A stretch of DNA of 64,000 bases from Alligator mississippiensis (taxonomy: Eukaryota; Chordata; Crocodylia; Alligatoridae), in the NCBI RefSeq assembly GCF_030867095.1, contig NC_081826.1:37736001-37800000 (forward strand), in the 5' to 3' direction. The position numbers and the translations under genes were made by a program. The notes beneath the pieces were generated by a model. The model was not told the DNA's origin and did no database searches. It saw only the letters and a list, made by a program, of their open reading frames with translations. Of this stretch, positions 36,850 through 49,108 are shown in pieces. Position 1 is the first letter of the stretch, and each line of letters opens with the position of its first letter.

Positions 36850-37233
36850 CAGTGATTCTCAACCAGGTGCTGCTCCACCCTGGGGTGCCTTGAGGTCCTT
36901 TCAAGGGTGCCGCAGGGTGACATTCAGAGTTAACTAAGTGTGCAAATATGATTCCTGAGATAAACTCAGAGATTTCAAATAGGAATCCATAGTGTCAAAA
37001 ACATTCTGACCTGTTGTGGGCTTTCTGTATTCTTTGCAACTGAAGAATTGCTCTATTTTTTTCTGTAGTCAAAAAACAAATAGAAAGAAAGAGTCGGCAT
37101 TTCCCAATGGGTGCCTTGGATCTATTAAGGGGTTCCTTGATTCTATCGAGGGAGGGGGGCAGGGCTTAAGGCTAGCAAGGGGTGCATTGAGTCTCTCAAG
37201 AGGTGCCACGAGTCTAAAAAAGTTGAGACCTAG
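36850..37233 (+). mobile_element. hAT-type MITE (CAGTGATTCTCAACC family)
   Basis: The left terminus is CAGTGATTCTCAACCAGGTG and the right terminus reads AAAAAGTTGAGACCTAG, an eroded inverted copy. The internal stretch CTCAGAGATTTCAAATAGGA is shared in opposite orientation with 56128-56434, so both belong to one family. It is non-coding. Confidence 0.7.
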
Positions 37234-37784
37234 ATTGGTATCACCTCCCTCGTATTGGACATAATGAAGCTTGAAGCTGAGGTGTTAGGAAACCACCTAT
37301 TCCAGCAGCTTTGCCAACTTCATTCTGTCCTTTTCCAGTTGGTCTCTCATTGTAGACCTCTGTCACACAGGTATGTGACTTTGGTAGTGGAGAATTTTCT
37401 GAATCTGAGAGGAAGCAGGTGTATACAAAGCTGCCACTCCTCTCATTGCTCCAACTGCTGCTGTACACCTCCCTTCTTTTGGCTTTCATTTCTAACATCC
37501 ATCCCCAGGAATGGGACAGGACAGTATGGCCAGCTCAAACCAGACTAGCACCAAGGGAGCCTGCAGCCAATGAGGCACATCCACTTGTGCAGTGCAGCAG
37601 TGGTGGTGGGGAACTACCTGCCCACAGGATGCAGGGGGAGCTTGCAGCCAGGGAGGTGAGGCAGGGGCTGTGGGGGCTACAACAACAATGGCCAGCTACT
37701 AAGAATTTGAAGAGTCTGGCATTAGCTTGAGAAAAGGCAGAGTGGAGTTTTTTTGAATCTACAGGAAATGAGAACGTTGCAGGA

Positions 37785-39630
37785 GTCTGTAGCAAAAGCC
37801 TTGCTAAAGCCAAGGCACATCATGTCCACTGCTCTTCCCACATCCACACAGCCAGTCATCTTGTCATAGAAGGCAATCAGATCGGTCAGACATGACTTGC
37901 CCTTGGTGAATCCATGCCGACTGTTCCTAATCACCTCCTCCTCCAAGTGCTTAGAAATGGATTCCTTGAGGACTTGCTTAATGATTTTTTCCAAGGACTG
38001 TGGTGAGGCTGACCAGTCTGTGGTTCCTCAGATTCTCCTTCTTCCTTTTGGGTACTATATTTCCCTTTTCCAATCATCCTCTCCCAATTGCCATGCATTT
38101 TCAAAGATGATGGCCAGCAGCTCTGCAAGCACATTGGCCAACTCTCTCAGCACCCATGAGTACATCACATCCAGCCCTGTGGACTTTTACATATCCAGCT
38201 GTTCTAAATAGTCCCTAACCCATTCTTCCACCACTGTCAGCTGCTCACCTCCTTCCCAAACTGTGCTGCCACGTGCAGTAGTCTGGGAGTTGACCTTGCC
38301 TGTGAAGACTGAGGTAAAAAAGGCATTGAGTACTTCTGCCTTTACTGCACGATCTGTCACTAAGCTGCCTCCCCCATTAAGTAAGGGCCCCACACTGTCC
38401 CTAACCTTCCTCTTGTTGTTGGCATACTTGTAGAAACCTTTCTTGTTATTCTTCATGTCCCTTGCTAGCTGCAACTCCAATCACACTTCAGCCTTCCTGA
38501 TTTCATCCCTGCATACCCAAGCAATACTTTTATACTCCTCCTTAGTCATTTGTCCAAGCTTCCACTTCTTGTAAGCTTCCTTTTTGCGTTTTAACTCACT
38601 GAAGAGTTCCCTGCTAAGCCAAGCTTGTCTCCTGTCATACTTGCTAGTCTTCCTGCAAATCAGGATGGTTCGTTCCAGGTGCCCTAAGTAAGGTTTATTT
38701 AACATACAACCACCTCTCCTGGACTCCTTTCCTCCTCAGGCTGGCCTCAAAGGGGATCCTGCCCATCAGTTTCCTGAGTGAGTTGGAGTCCTTACCCTGC
38801 TGCTCTTCTTCCTTCCTTTCCTCAGGATCCTGAACTCAATTATCTTAATGATTGCTCCTGCCCAAGTTGCCATCCACTTCTATGTTCTTCACCAATTCTT
38901 CCCTGTTCGTGAGCTGTAGGTCACGAAGACCATGGCCCCTAGTTGGCCTCTCCAATACTTGCACCAGGAAGTTGTCCCCAACACTCTCGAAAAATTTCCT
39001 GGCTTGCCTGTGCACTGCTGTATTGCCCTTCCAGCAGATGTCAGGGTGATTGAAGTCTCCCATGAGAACCAGGGCCTGTGATTGGGAAACTTCTGTTAGT
39101 TGTCTGAAGAAAGCCTCATCCCCCTCATCCTCCTCGTTTGGTGGTCTGTAGCAGACACCCACCATGACATCACCCTTGTTGTTCTCCCCTGTAACCCTAA
39201 CCCAGAGACTTTCAACAGGCCTATCTCCAGTTTCATATAGAGCTCTGAGCAATGATACAGCTGTTTTACATAAAACGTAACTCCTTCTCTTCTCCCCTGT
39301 CTGTCCCTCCTGAATAATTTGTACCCATCTGTGACAGTGCTTCAGTCATGCGAGCTATTCCAAGTCTGGTATTCCAGTCATATCACAGTTATATGACTGT
39401 AAGGACTTCCAGTTCTTCCTGCTTGTTTCCCAGGGTCTGTACATTCATGTAGAGACACCTGAGGTAACTAGCTGATTGCCTTACTCTCGCAGGAAGACTG
39501 AGAAGGCCTTCACTGTTGCTCCTTCCTGTTTGTGCTTCTTTCAGTGCACCCACTTATCTCAGGGCTTTGCTCTCCATCCCTTGGTGAACCTAGCTTAACG
39601 CCCTCCTCGTTAGGTTAGCGAGCCTCTATG
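37785..39630 (-). mobile_element. CR1-type LINE lacking its 3' end
   Basis: Reading minus from about 39630: the ORF1-ORF2 junction region; endonuclease landmarks V-M-V-G-V-C-Y-R-P-P-N-E, L-V-L-M-G-D-F-N-H-P-D-I-C-W and R-P-T-R-G-H-G-L; the linker with K-N-N-K-K-G-F-Y-K-Y; and reverse transcriptase up to N-S-R-H-G-F-T-K-G-K-S-C-L-T-D-L and D-M-M-C-L-G-F-S-K-A-F. There it stops, before the catalytic F-A-D-D block. ORF2 is broken into at least five frames. Because LINE insertion starts from the 3' end, the absence of reverse transcriptase C-terminus, 3' UTR and terminal repeat points to later loss. It is more diverged than the 15144 copy. Confidence 0.85.
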
Positions 39631-39676
39631 CAAAGATACTGGATGTAAATCCTTCCCCTTCTAGGATACGCAAGGC

Positions 39677-39735
39677 CTAGAACTCAAGTCCTTTCTTATC
39701 AAGTGCTTTACCCACTAGACTATCTTAGCTACTTT
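39677..39735 (-). repeat. tRNA-like (Pol III-type) repeat fragment
   Basis: On the minus strand it reads GCTAAGATAGTCTAGTGGG followed by TAAAGCACTTGA and GGACTTGAGTTCTAG, resembling A-box and B-box segments of a tRNA-derived SINE or MITE core. It has no complete cloverleaf, so it is not a tRNA gene. Related sequence occurs inside the element at 47270-49108. Confidence 0.5.
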
Positions 39736-40308
39736 CTGCATTTTGAATGAACATGCCCATGGCTTCTGTGCTAAGTGTGGTGCTCTGTGCTGGCAGTGTG
39801 CGCTCTGGGCACACCTACTAGCTGTGGCCTCTCAGTGTACCTTAACACAGGTGAATCCCAAAGAGTTTTATATATGAGACAGGTATGAAAGCTCATCTGA
39901 GTCACGTGGCTGAGTCCCATAGCAGAAACTTGAGCACCTAAATACATTTTAATGTGTATTACTTTAGTAACATGCTATCATCCTGGCTTCAGGACTAAGT
40001 CCCAAAAAACTGCAGTGGCAATGAAGATGTGGAGGATGAGGCACCTTTTGTATTCACAGTTTTTCAGAAGCTCAAGCAAGGTAGACTAGGACTGTGCTTA
40101 GGTGCAAAGACCACCTGGTTGCCTGAAAAGTAGACTATGCTCTGTGCCTGGGTTTACAGAACTCTTTCCCTCCTCTCCAAACATACTCAGTGGGGGGTGA
40201 CTGACACCATTTTTCATACGGCAGGAAAAATCCCAAGCCCATTACGGGCCAGTTATTTAATCACAGCTGCTAAAAGCCTTGAGAAGCTCTTGTGAACAGG
40301 CCCATTGA

Positions 40309-40559
40309 TTGTGTCTATACGAAATGCTAGAAGAACAGCAGACTAATTCTGCTGCTCATTGGCACATCATGACAAAAGCCATGCTAATGTGCTAATGCTC
40401 GGTAGAATTTGTTTACTGAACATTAGCATCACATAAAAGACATGCACTGGCACTACTGTGCAGTAGTGCTGATTATGGCACATTTTTAGTACCTGCTATT
40501 ACAGGTACTAAATTTAATGCACTGTATTACAGCCCATTAATGCGTGTGTAGATGAGCCC
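40309..40559. mobile_element. MITE with TCTAYAC/GTGTAGA ends
   Basis: The left end is TTGTGTCTATACGAAATGCT. The right end, TAATGCGTGTGTAGATGAGC, is its imperfect inverted copy. Internal inverted words (AATGCTCGGTAGAATT and TTTACTGAACATTAGCA) add to the palindromic character. It is non-coding. Confidence 0.5.
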
Positions 40560-42731
40560 ACTGAGTGCACCAGGGCTTCATGTGAGAAAGGTCTGTAGAA
40601 TCAAGACTTCTTTTTTTTCCACATCCAAATTTTGCAGGCCTGGGATTTGGATGTGGGTTGACTTCAGTCAGTTTTTGTGTAAATGAACATTTTCTGGAGT
40701 GAAGCAAGAGGATAACACGAGGAGTGCTTGAAAATATATATTGTACAACTCAGGTCACTATAGGAACAAAGAATGGGATTTTTTCTCTTGTACTTCAAGG
40801 CTACCATTCCTAAGAAAAATACAAGTCTCATGTTAGCCTCCTAACTCCTTGTTGAGGCCCCACACAGAAATGGCCTTGTTTCCAGCCATTTCCATTTACT
40901 CTGCAATACTTAAGAGCTTCACTGACTTGGGCCCTATACAGAAAGATTTAATATGTGGAAGCAGCCAGCTTTTAAAATATAAGAGCCACTCAGCATTTAG
41001 TACTGTGACTTCTGATGAGAGTCTATTAAATGTAAATTGAATTGCTGTCATGAAACAAGTCCAGTGTGTACTATTCAATCCATAACTAGGAAAGCAGTTT
41101 CCTGTTAATAAGATCAAGAACTCTGACATAGCATAAATTTAGCATATAGGTAGGCTGTAGCTAAGACTATTTCCAGAATATTTTATGGATGGACACCAGT
41201 GGTGAATTTTGTCTCTATGTCTAGTTACAAGTTCTAACCTCAGGAGTATTGCAGCAGCTGCTACAAAAATGTTTTTCACAGTTCATTCCCAAATGATGAT
41301 GCAAATATAACTTTATTTAGCAGCTTCCTAAAGTAAAAGTTACCTCTTGAATTCAAGTGAGTCCCTGTGTGGCAACTGCACAACCTGAAACCTTCTGGGT
41401 ACAATCTTCCAGTTGCAAAATGAACTTTTTTTGAATACACCTGTTTGGCTCTGCCATGGTCAGGTGCTAGTTCCAGAAAGGCATGTGTGGATGGTGTTGA
41501 GGGGGGTGGGGGGGAAGAGATGTTCTTGTCAGATGGCAACACTGCATGAAGCATCAGAGAAGGAGGGACAGATTTCTGTGCGTTACCAATCTGTCACGCT
41601 ATTTTAAACCTGGGATGACACAGCACAGCCAAACCTTTAATACTGTCTAATCAAATCCCTTCCAATATGGCTCCTCATTCAGACCAGTTTTACAGTCAAC
41701 TGATTAACTGCCCAGCTGTTCCCACTATATGGTTACACAAAATAAACTAATGGATAACAAACAATACTTGGAATAGTAGAAGATATCAGATATTCAACAA
41801 CCCTCATCTTAAAATGGCAAATGGCTGTGGGACTGCATTTACTTCTGGAGGTGGGTGAATCATGCACAGTTTGGGTTTGATCCAGTAACTCACAGATGGA
41901 CCATCTGTATAACCCAATTCCTGGGAGTCAATGAAATAGACAGAAAATTTCAGAACTGCTTCTTCTTCAGGGTACGGCTACATAACACAGTGCAGTGCCA
42001 TACAGATACCCGATCTAGCACTAAACTATTCAGTTTGGATACTGGAAGCAGGGTAAATTAGCCTAGCTAGCACTCCATATCTCTATGGCTATATACCTCC
42101 TGGTACATGAGCAGCTTATGGGGCTCTCCACAGGATGGGATGGCTTGGATTACATAAACCTGTAAGTCCCTTCCTACCCTCCACTGTGTGATGCACTGTG
42201 CTACGCAGCCTAGCCCTCAAGAGCACTGGGTACTTTCCCGTCTAATCAGAATCATTTGGCTAGGTTACATTTGGACCCAGATAAGAGCACAGGCTTTGTT
42301 TCTGTCCCTCTGCTCCACCTCGGCATGCCAGGCCCCTGTATAGTTTGGTGCTGGAACTAGACCTGCTCACTGTGCCAGGGTATTAGACATGCCCCCTCCT
42401 CTGCTGCCTGCCGAGCCTGATCCTGCCCATGTTCTCAGCTCGCATGCTAGATCCCACCCTGCACCAAGCACGTGGGGAGGAAATGGAGGTGGCAGCACTC
42501 CTATGCTTTTCTTTGCTAGCCCAGGAGTAAAAGCATATACTCAAGATATAGGCAGTTCCTCTTTTGCCTAAGGGGGTTTGAATCTGAAGCTCCTGGCTTC
42601 CAGAGGAGTACGCTGACCCCAGAGGGTATTCTGGGCTCGGGACTCTGTCTCTCCTGTGGAAGCAGTTCAATTTTGCATGTAATAAGTAATCATTGGGCCA
42701 GGAAAGAGAAAGCCCATAGACCCATGTTCTC

Positions 42732-42758
42732 GGGGGGGTGGGGGGGGGGGGGGGGAGG
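42732..42758 (+). repeat. Poly-G tract
   Basis: Twenty-three G among 24 bases (42732-42755, one T), immediately left of the MITE at 42759. Confidence 0.98.
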
Positions 42759-43062
42759 CTCTACACATTCATTAAAGTGCCATAATTACAGTGCGTTAAG
42801 TTAGTACCTGCATTAAGTGTTATGCCAAGGTGCTTAACTGTTATTACTGGTACTAAATTAATGTAATAACAGATATTAACTTAATGTGCCATAATTGGCG
42901 CTCCAGCACAGTAGCACCAGTGCACAGGTTTTTTTTGTGATGTTAAAGCATAGTAGACTAATTCTACTGAGCATTAGCAAATTAGTACAGTTTTTGCCTG
43001 CTGCGCTTATGCGCAGTAGCATTAGTCTGCTGTGCATTTAGCATCTCATATAGACACGATCC
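42759..43062. mobile_element. MITE with CTCTACACATTCATTAA end
   Basis: The left end CTCTACACATTCATTAAAGT and the right end TAGCATCTCATATAGACACG are imperfect inverted copies. The interior is built of short palindromic words such as GTTAAGTTAGTACCTG and CTGCTGCGCTTATGCGCAGTAG. It is the same general family as 40309-40559. Confidence 0.5.
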
Positions 43063-44177
43063 AGGTGTCCAAAACCAGTAGACAGTTTTTCCTCCCTGCT
43101 CAGGTAATTGGTTGCATATTTGTATTTCCTGTCAAGATTCTCTGCCATAGACTTTTGGTTACACATTGAAATTCCTGGAGAAAGAATGGAAAAGCAGTAT
43201 AAAATCTTTTTTGCTGGTGGATAACTGTCTTCATCAGTGTGCTTCTGATATTAATTTAGCGGAGATACTGGAGCTGTGCGTCATACAGTGAATCTAGCAC
43301 AATCAGCCTAAAGCAGCTGCCTTGGTTTAATAAATGGTGTGCAATTCCCAGGGTCTCTATCAAACACTATGGAATAGCATGGTGCTGCTTTTTCATGTAT
43401 TAAGTTAACTACTGGGACTCCCTGATCCTCCTCAGAAGCAACTGAGTATCAAATCCAGATTTCAGTCATTTTCTTTGGCACTCTCCTGTTCTGTTCCCTG
43501 AGCAATGTATGGGGGTACTTTCTATTAGGCTACTATGCTTTCTACTAGGCTACTTTTCTGGGGAAAGTCTCTTAGACTCAGGAACAAGGACTGAAAAAAC
43601 TAGCATGCAGCAATGCACACCATACCAATAAAACCATTTCAGACTGGTCTCCCTTACATGCAGCAATGCACACCAAACCAATGAAGCCATTACACATTGG
43701 TCTCTTTTACATATGAATATTTATTTTTCCCCTTCTTAAAAATGTACAAAAAAAAATAAAATAACTGTATTTACAGTTTATCAATCCCCTCTCCCAGTAC
43801 AACACTATTAAGTCACATGAGCTATTTGCTTAATATAAAAGCATGCTATTTATACATAAAGCTTCCTTGATTGCCAGAGAGAGTGGCCGTCATGAAATTT
43901 GGCACAAACACTCGTTTGTATCTTGTTACAATTTCAATGAGATAGGGAAGGGAAGAAACACATTATAGGCTTTGCATTTTAAAAATCATTGGACTGTTCA
44001 ATTCCAGCTCCACATCAGTGTACATGCTGCATCCATGGCAGCCATGCAGCTCTGTTCTTGTTGCTACAACTGAATCCATTGGGTTGAATGAATTTACAGT
44101 GTTTAAACAATCCAGATTTCAAAAGGGAAGTCAACAGTATAGAAGCATGGAAAACAGGTTTCATTGATAAAGCCAGT

Positions 44178-44238
44178 CTATGTGCAAGAAAAAAAGAGAG
44201 GATGTGGGAGGAGAGAGAGAGAGGGAGGAAGAAAAAAA
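44178..44238 (+). repeat. Purine-rich (GA)n tract
   Basis: GAGAGAGAGAGAGGGAGGAAG within a longer A/G-only run. Confidence 0.9.
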
Positions 44239-44849
44239 TCCATTTTTTTACTTCGTGTTTGATACGTAGTGGCAAAATTCTCTAAACCCCACTTTATAAT
44301 TATTGCTATTCTTGATGAGGATTTCTGTTCCCAACCATCCACCACATACTTTAAAGCAGTGGTACAATTCTATGGATTTTCTTTGAGGTAAAGGCTTCTA
44401 AAATATGTTGGAGAAGGATTTACCTTGAGCATTCATAATGTGATGTTCTTAATTAGGTTTTATATGGATGGACATATAGACAGATCCATGCCACAAATCA
44501 TTATCAATGCAAAAACTATAATTTTTTTATTTTGTTTTACCCCTTTGCTGTCGTGGAACAGCACCCATGCACAGTCCTGCTGGAGTGCTTAAAAAATAAT
44601 GCAACAGCTCACAACACTAAGCTGCTGGGAGTCTTCCTAAGTGCAAAGAGCTGCTCTTATTAATATTCAGGACTTGGTCCTGAATGAAAAAAAGTAAAGG
44701 AGAATGTTTGTTCTTTTAAAGAATCTATCACAAAATTATCAAAAAAAATACAGGCAACGTAACAGATATTTTTGGTCCCCCCACTGTACCGCTGCCAAAA
44801 TTCACTCCAATTTAGATTAGAATTTTTGTTAGGTACATGGCTGATCATT

Positions 44850-44990
44850 CTATCATAGAATCATAAAAAATTAGGGCTGGAAGGGACCTCAGGAGGTCAT
44901 CTAGTCCAACCCCCCGGGGCTCAAAGCAGGACCAGCCCCGCCAAAGGACTAGATCATCCCGCCAAAGCTTTGCCTTCCTTGTATTTCCCA
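44850..44990 (-). mobile_element. CR1 LINE 3'-end fragment
   Basis: The + strand reads TCATAGAATCATAAAAAATT, then GGGCTGGAAGGGACCTCAGG and AGGTCATCTAGTCCAACCCC. This is the reverse complement of the CR1 3' UTR with its terminal repeat; only the tail survives. Confidence 0.8.
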
Positions 44991-45058
44991 TCCAACAACA
45001 GATGCTATACCTAAAAGTATAAAGCAATGCAGCAAAGGGCAAATGTAGGCGAAACGAA

Positions 45059-45676
45059 GGGCATGTGTGCACAACACTTTGAAGTAGGTTAAATGCTTTT
45101 GCACCACTTTAATGGTGTTGATGTTTGTATGTGTCAGCAGCATATTGTGCATTAATTCCAGCTGCTGTAGCACATTCAGCGGCGTAATGCACTTTAAATG
45201 ACTTGGGGGCAAAGCAAACTAAAACACCTCCAAGGAGTTTTAGCTTGCTGCCCTATACCAGTGGAGTGAAGCATCAGGCTCCATGTGGCTTCGGGACCGT
45301 GCAGGCAGCCTGGCAACAGACTGGGAAGGCAGGCTCCACAAAAGAAAAAAAAAGCAAAGCAGTGAGCCTGATTCCCTCCCCCCCACCCCCTGAGCCTTCC
45401 TCCCTGCATGAGCTGCACAGAGACCCAGTCCTCCCCTCCACAGAAGCGGTGCCTCTGGTGACTGCCCGAGCCGGATGTCTGCAGGCGGGTGCCGCCTAGA
45501 CTGGGGTGCCACTGCTGCAGGGAAGCACCACCTCCCTCCCCACAGCACAGGGACTGCTCCACCGACAGGCAAGACAGGGATACATGATATGGGGGTTTAC
45601 TTCGCCCTAAATTGAAGCGGTGCTTTTAAAAACCCACCACTCCAATTTAGGGCCCCCATTTCATCTACACATGCCC
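45059..45676. mobile_element. MITE with GGGCATGTGTAGA ends
   Basis: The left end GGGCATGTGTGCACAACACT and the right end ATCTACACATGCCC are inverted copies. Adjacent words also mirror each other: CACTTTGAAGTAGG/GCACCACTTTAATGG on the left and GAAGCGGTGCTTTTAAAAAC with CCACTCCAATTTAGGG on the right. The GC-rich interior (45240-45560) may be a separate insertion. Its open frames are not genes. Confidence 0.5.
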
Positions 45677-47269
45677 AAACTGTGCAATTGGCATTGCTTT
45701 AAGTGCTTGCGATGTCGCACTCTCTAAGAGGGAAAATAGAGCCCGCTGACCTTCAAGTCCTGACAGATAAGTCAAAAATGCCTCAATATTGGTTGGATTA
45801 AAAAATCTCTCTTTATGTCAGGCTAAATCCTGCTTGCTCTACTCACCCCAGCAGCCTCTCTAGCTTCACTGAGACTGAGTGAGACTAAAGCCAGCAGAGT
45901 TTGGCTCTTCAGTCACTGACATGGGATCTTATGCAGTTTCTTTAACTAAAGTCCTAAAAGGAGGATTAGAATGACGGGATGCCTCACACCTCCTGATATT
46001 TCCTGAAACACTGCAGTCATTCACTCCTCACCAGCATGCCAGGGTGCTTACGTACAAAGGATCTCCCACAAGACATTAATTTCAGGACAGCTAAAGCAGG
46101 AGAGAAGAAAGAGACAAATGAAGAGAATACCAAGTCTAATATGAACCTGATCCTTGGGGCTGCATGTGCTGGCTTGTCAGGGCCTGCCATTATTTATGAC
46201 AACCATGTGGTGAATCTAGAATCCATATCAGCATCTTCTAGTTCAGTGCAATGCAAAACAATTCAGCATCAAAAGGCACAGATGGTCAAGAGTGACAGCA
46301 GAGCCTGAATGATGCAAACAAGGGATGGGATCAGGGATTGTGCGCTTGTTTACATATACCCAGGTGCTTAATTTGAAACACGCACATTTCCCATTTGGTC
46401 ATGGGACCTGATTGAAAGACTCCAATGAAAGGCTTTAGAATTCCATACAAACGCCTCTTACTTCTTTCATTCACAAAAGAAAAAAAAAAAACTACTAGGA
46501 CCAACCACACTGCTCAGGCCTCTGTACTATGTCCAAATCCACATACCACAGGCCAGAATTTTCTTCTTTTTTTCTTTTTCAACTGTCATGGAAATGAAGG
46601 CCATGCCTAACTAAGCATAGGCCCTTGTTTCAAACACAAACCTAACAACTAATTTCAGTTCAAACACCAGGAGATTCTGATCCTTTTACTATGTCCACTC
46701 TTGACTGTATTCAACATAGGCTGAGCCTTGACAGACTGTGTGTATTAGGAAAAAGACAAAAACATGACTGCAACACAGTTTCACAGAGACAGAGTTACAA
46801 AGAGGCAGTGATGGCACGGGCAAGAAAGAAATTAAAAACAGAAGACCAGGACTGCAGCCAGAAAAGCAGACAAGTCAACTCTGAAAACAGTACATCTGAG
46901 TCTCCTGGACTAAACAATTAGGCTTTACTGCTTATGTGAGTGCTTAACTTCCCTACCACAGAGTGCTGGTTTCATTGGCGCTACTCAAACTCAACCTGTC
47001 TGAAGGCATTTGTTGGCTTGTTTCTCAAGTCACGTTCATCCATGCAAAGCAAGTGCGAAATCCTCCCGTCAGAATGGCAGCATTTTACACTGATCACTAT
47101 GCACAGATGGAAATGACCAAGCGAAGTTCAAAACAGTGGAGCATCAGGCTCCATTAATTTTGGCAAGACATCTTGAGGTGCTTGTTCCAATGACATGAGT
47201 GAAAACAACAAATATTGTGCCATAATGGAAAGAAAGATGGCAGAGAAAAAATAAGGAAAACTAAAAGGA

Positions 47270-49108
47270 CTAGATTCACAAAGGGACTTGTGTACCTTTC
47301 TGCCTCACAGGAGCCACAGGCCTAGGTTAGGTGTCACCACAGTAGATACAATTCATGCTTGGGTAGTGTGGTTGGTCTGATAATCCCATGCTTCAGCACT
47401 TTTGCTGGTTACCTGTAGGGACTTTGAGGGTATCCTTTGTCCCTTATCAATGATATTGGCTTCTGGGGTGGGAATTTGCCTTCCTTTGAAGCATTGGGGT
47501 TTCGGCCACAAATGATGCTGGGGTTTCGGATTCAAGTGTACCAATTCTCCTGTCACTACTTCAAAAACTCAGAGGGTCTTCCTATTCTCGTGGTCCCTCC
47601 AACTGCCAAATGTAAGATCAGAAAGAAATTTTCCTCCTAGGTCAAGTTGGCTTGGACTTGGAGGTGGGAGAAAGAGGAAGTGAGGGGCTTCCTTCCTCTG
47701 TATCATGGGGCATGGTCATCTTCATAGGATCAGCTGACTATCTATTAACCAATCACTTTCCTGTGGCAGTGTACAAACTGCATCCTTGTCTCGCCTGCTT
47801 TTACTGATGGCATAACGTAGGGTGTTCCTGGCATTCTGTAGGGTGTTCCTTATTGTTGTATATGTGATCATTTGAAGTGGTCACTGGGATTTGAAATGAT
47901 CACTTTGGGAAATCCTTGGGTTGCCTGTGAACACAGGGAATTAGACTTGATAGCTTGGGAGGCCCTCTCCAGTCCTATGGTCCTAATTAGATGGCTAAGA
48001 ATGGGAACCACAGCAGTCAATACACCATAAAGAAAGCCACTTAGGTTTGTTTCTAGGAAAAGATTTGTAATTTAGCCCCACAAATTTAGCAGGGCTTAGC
48101 TCCACTCCTCAAAGAGAGCTGGGCATTTAACTCAAGGGCATTTCCCTCCACACAGAATCCACAACCATAAACCCTCTCCAGCAGTCATCTGCCTAGCTCA
48201 GTCCCTTTGCACAAAACCTAAAAGGCATTGCCCCTTTCACACATTTTACCTAATAACCTTACCATTTAGAGCACTTGTCGATGATTGAGAGAGACTAGGG
48301 TTCAAATCCCTCCTTGGCTTGATGGGACAGGGAATGGAACTTGGGTCTCCTTCTCTGCCCCTCCCCTGCCCTAGCAATTAGTTTCTCTCTCTCTGACCAA
48401 ATCAAGATTTAAATTATTCTATGCAAAGTGGAAGAGTGGCCCTCAGGCCTAACAGGTGGGGCAGTGATTCTCAACTAGAGTGGGGTTCTGGGAGCTCTTT
48501 TGAAGGGTGCCCCTAGATACAAGTAGACAAGCATGTGTGAGAAGGTAAGTGCAGGCTCAGGCTCTTCGCTGCCTGGCTGCTGCCCTGTCCCCACTGTCCA
48601 ACCTCTCTGCAAGGAGGTAAGTACTGTAATAAATAAGTTAATTAATTAATAAATTAGTTTTTGAAATGGGGTGCTGCTCAATTCACAAAAGTTAAGGGGT
48701 GACTCAAGCAAGGGGTGCCTCGAGTCTATAAAAAGGTTAAGAACCACTGGGTTAGATAAGATCAAGTCCTTTTCAGACGAGAAAAGGTACGACTCCAGAG
48801 CCCCTCCACCCTCCGAAGATCCAAGTGAATGCTCTAACCGCTAGGCTACAGGACAAATTGCTCCTCTTCCCCTGTCCATTTTGCAAATGTCTATTAGATC
48901 AGGTGCTATAGATTGTGCCTAATTTCAGAGTCCCAACAGTGCTTAGATGTGAGCTAGGCACTGCTGTCAGACTTAGGCATACCCAAAAGCAGACATTTGA
49001 AGTGCCTCTTGCGTCAGGCTGCAACTAGGCAGGGTTTTTAAGGATCTAAATGTTGTACTCAGATACTTAGAGAGGCAAGCAGGTGCCTAAATCCTTCTGT
49101 GGATCTAG
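47270..49108. mobile_element. 1.84-kb terminal-inverted-repeat element
   Basis: 28-base ends, CTAGATTCACAAAGGGACTT... (47270-47297) and ...AAATCCTTCTGTGGATCTAG (49081-49108), are reverse complements at 21 of 28 positions. The middle holds two tRNA-like arms in opposite orientation: GGTTCAAATCC at 48299-48309 on plus, and GTAGCCTAGCGGTTAGAGCA on minus near 48835-48855. Together they make a large palindrome interrupted by a hAT MITE (48462-48749). No transposase frame was recognised. The Phe/Gln-containing short frames at 47353-47640 are not convincing. Superfamily uncertain (Harbinger-like is a guess). Confidence 0.55.
48462..48749 (+). mobile_element. hAT-type MITE nested in the TIR element
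   Basis: Left end CAGTGATTCTCAACTAGAGT; right end AAAAAGGTTAAGAACCACTG, an inverted copy. The right flank GGTTAGAT resembles hAT target octamers, but the left flank AGGTGGGG no longer matches. It interrupts the palindromic centre of the 47270-49108 element, so it is younger. Confidence 0.75.

Noticed and set aside
47930-47990. CR1-like tail (GACTTGATAGCTTGGGAGG...CCAGTCCTATGGTCCTA)
   Set aside because: The resemblance to the CR1 3' UTR is too short and diverged to call as a separate insertion.
48262-48340. Possible tRNA gene (GGTTCAAATCC box)
   Set aside because: No complete cloverleaf; it has an inverted partner in the same transposon, so it is a repeat core.
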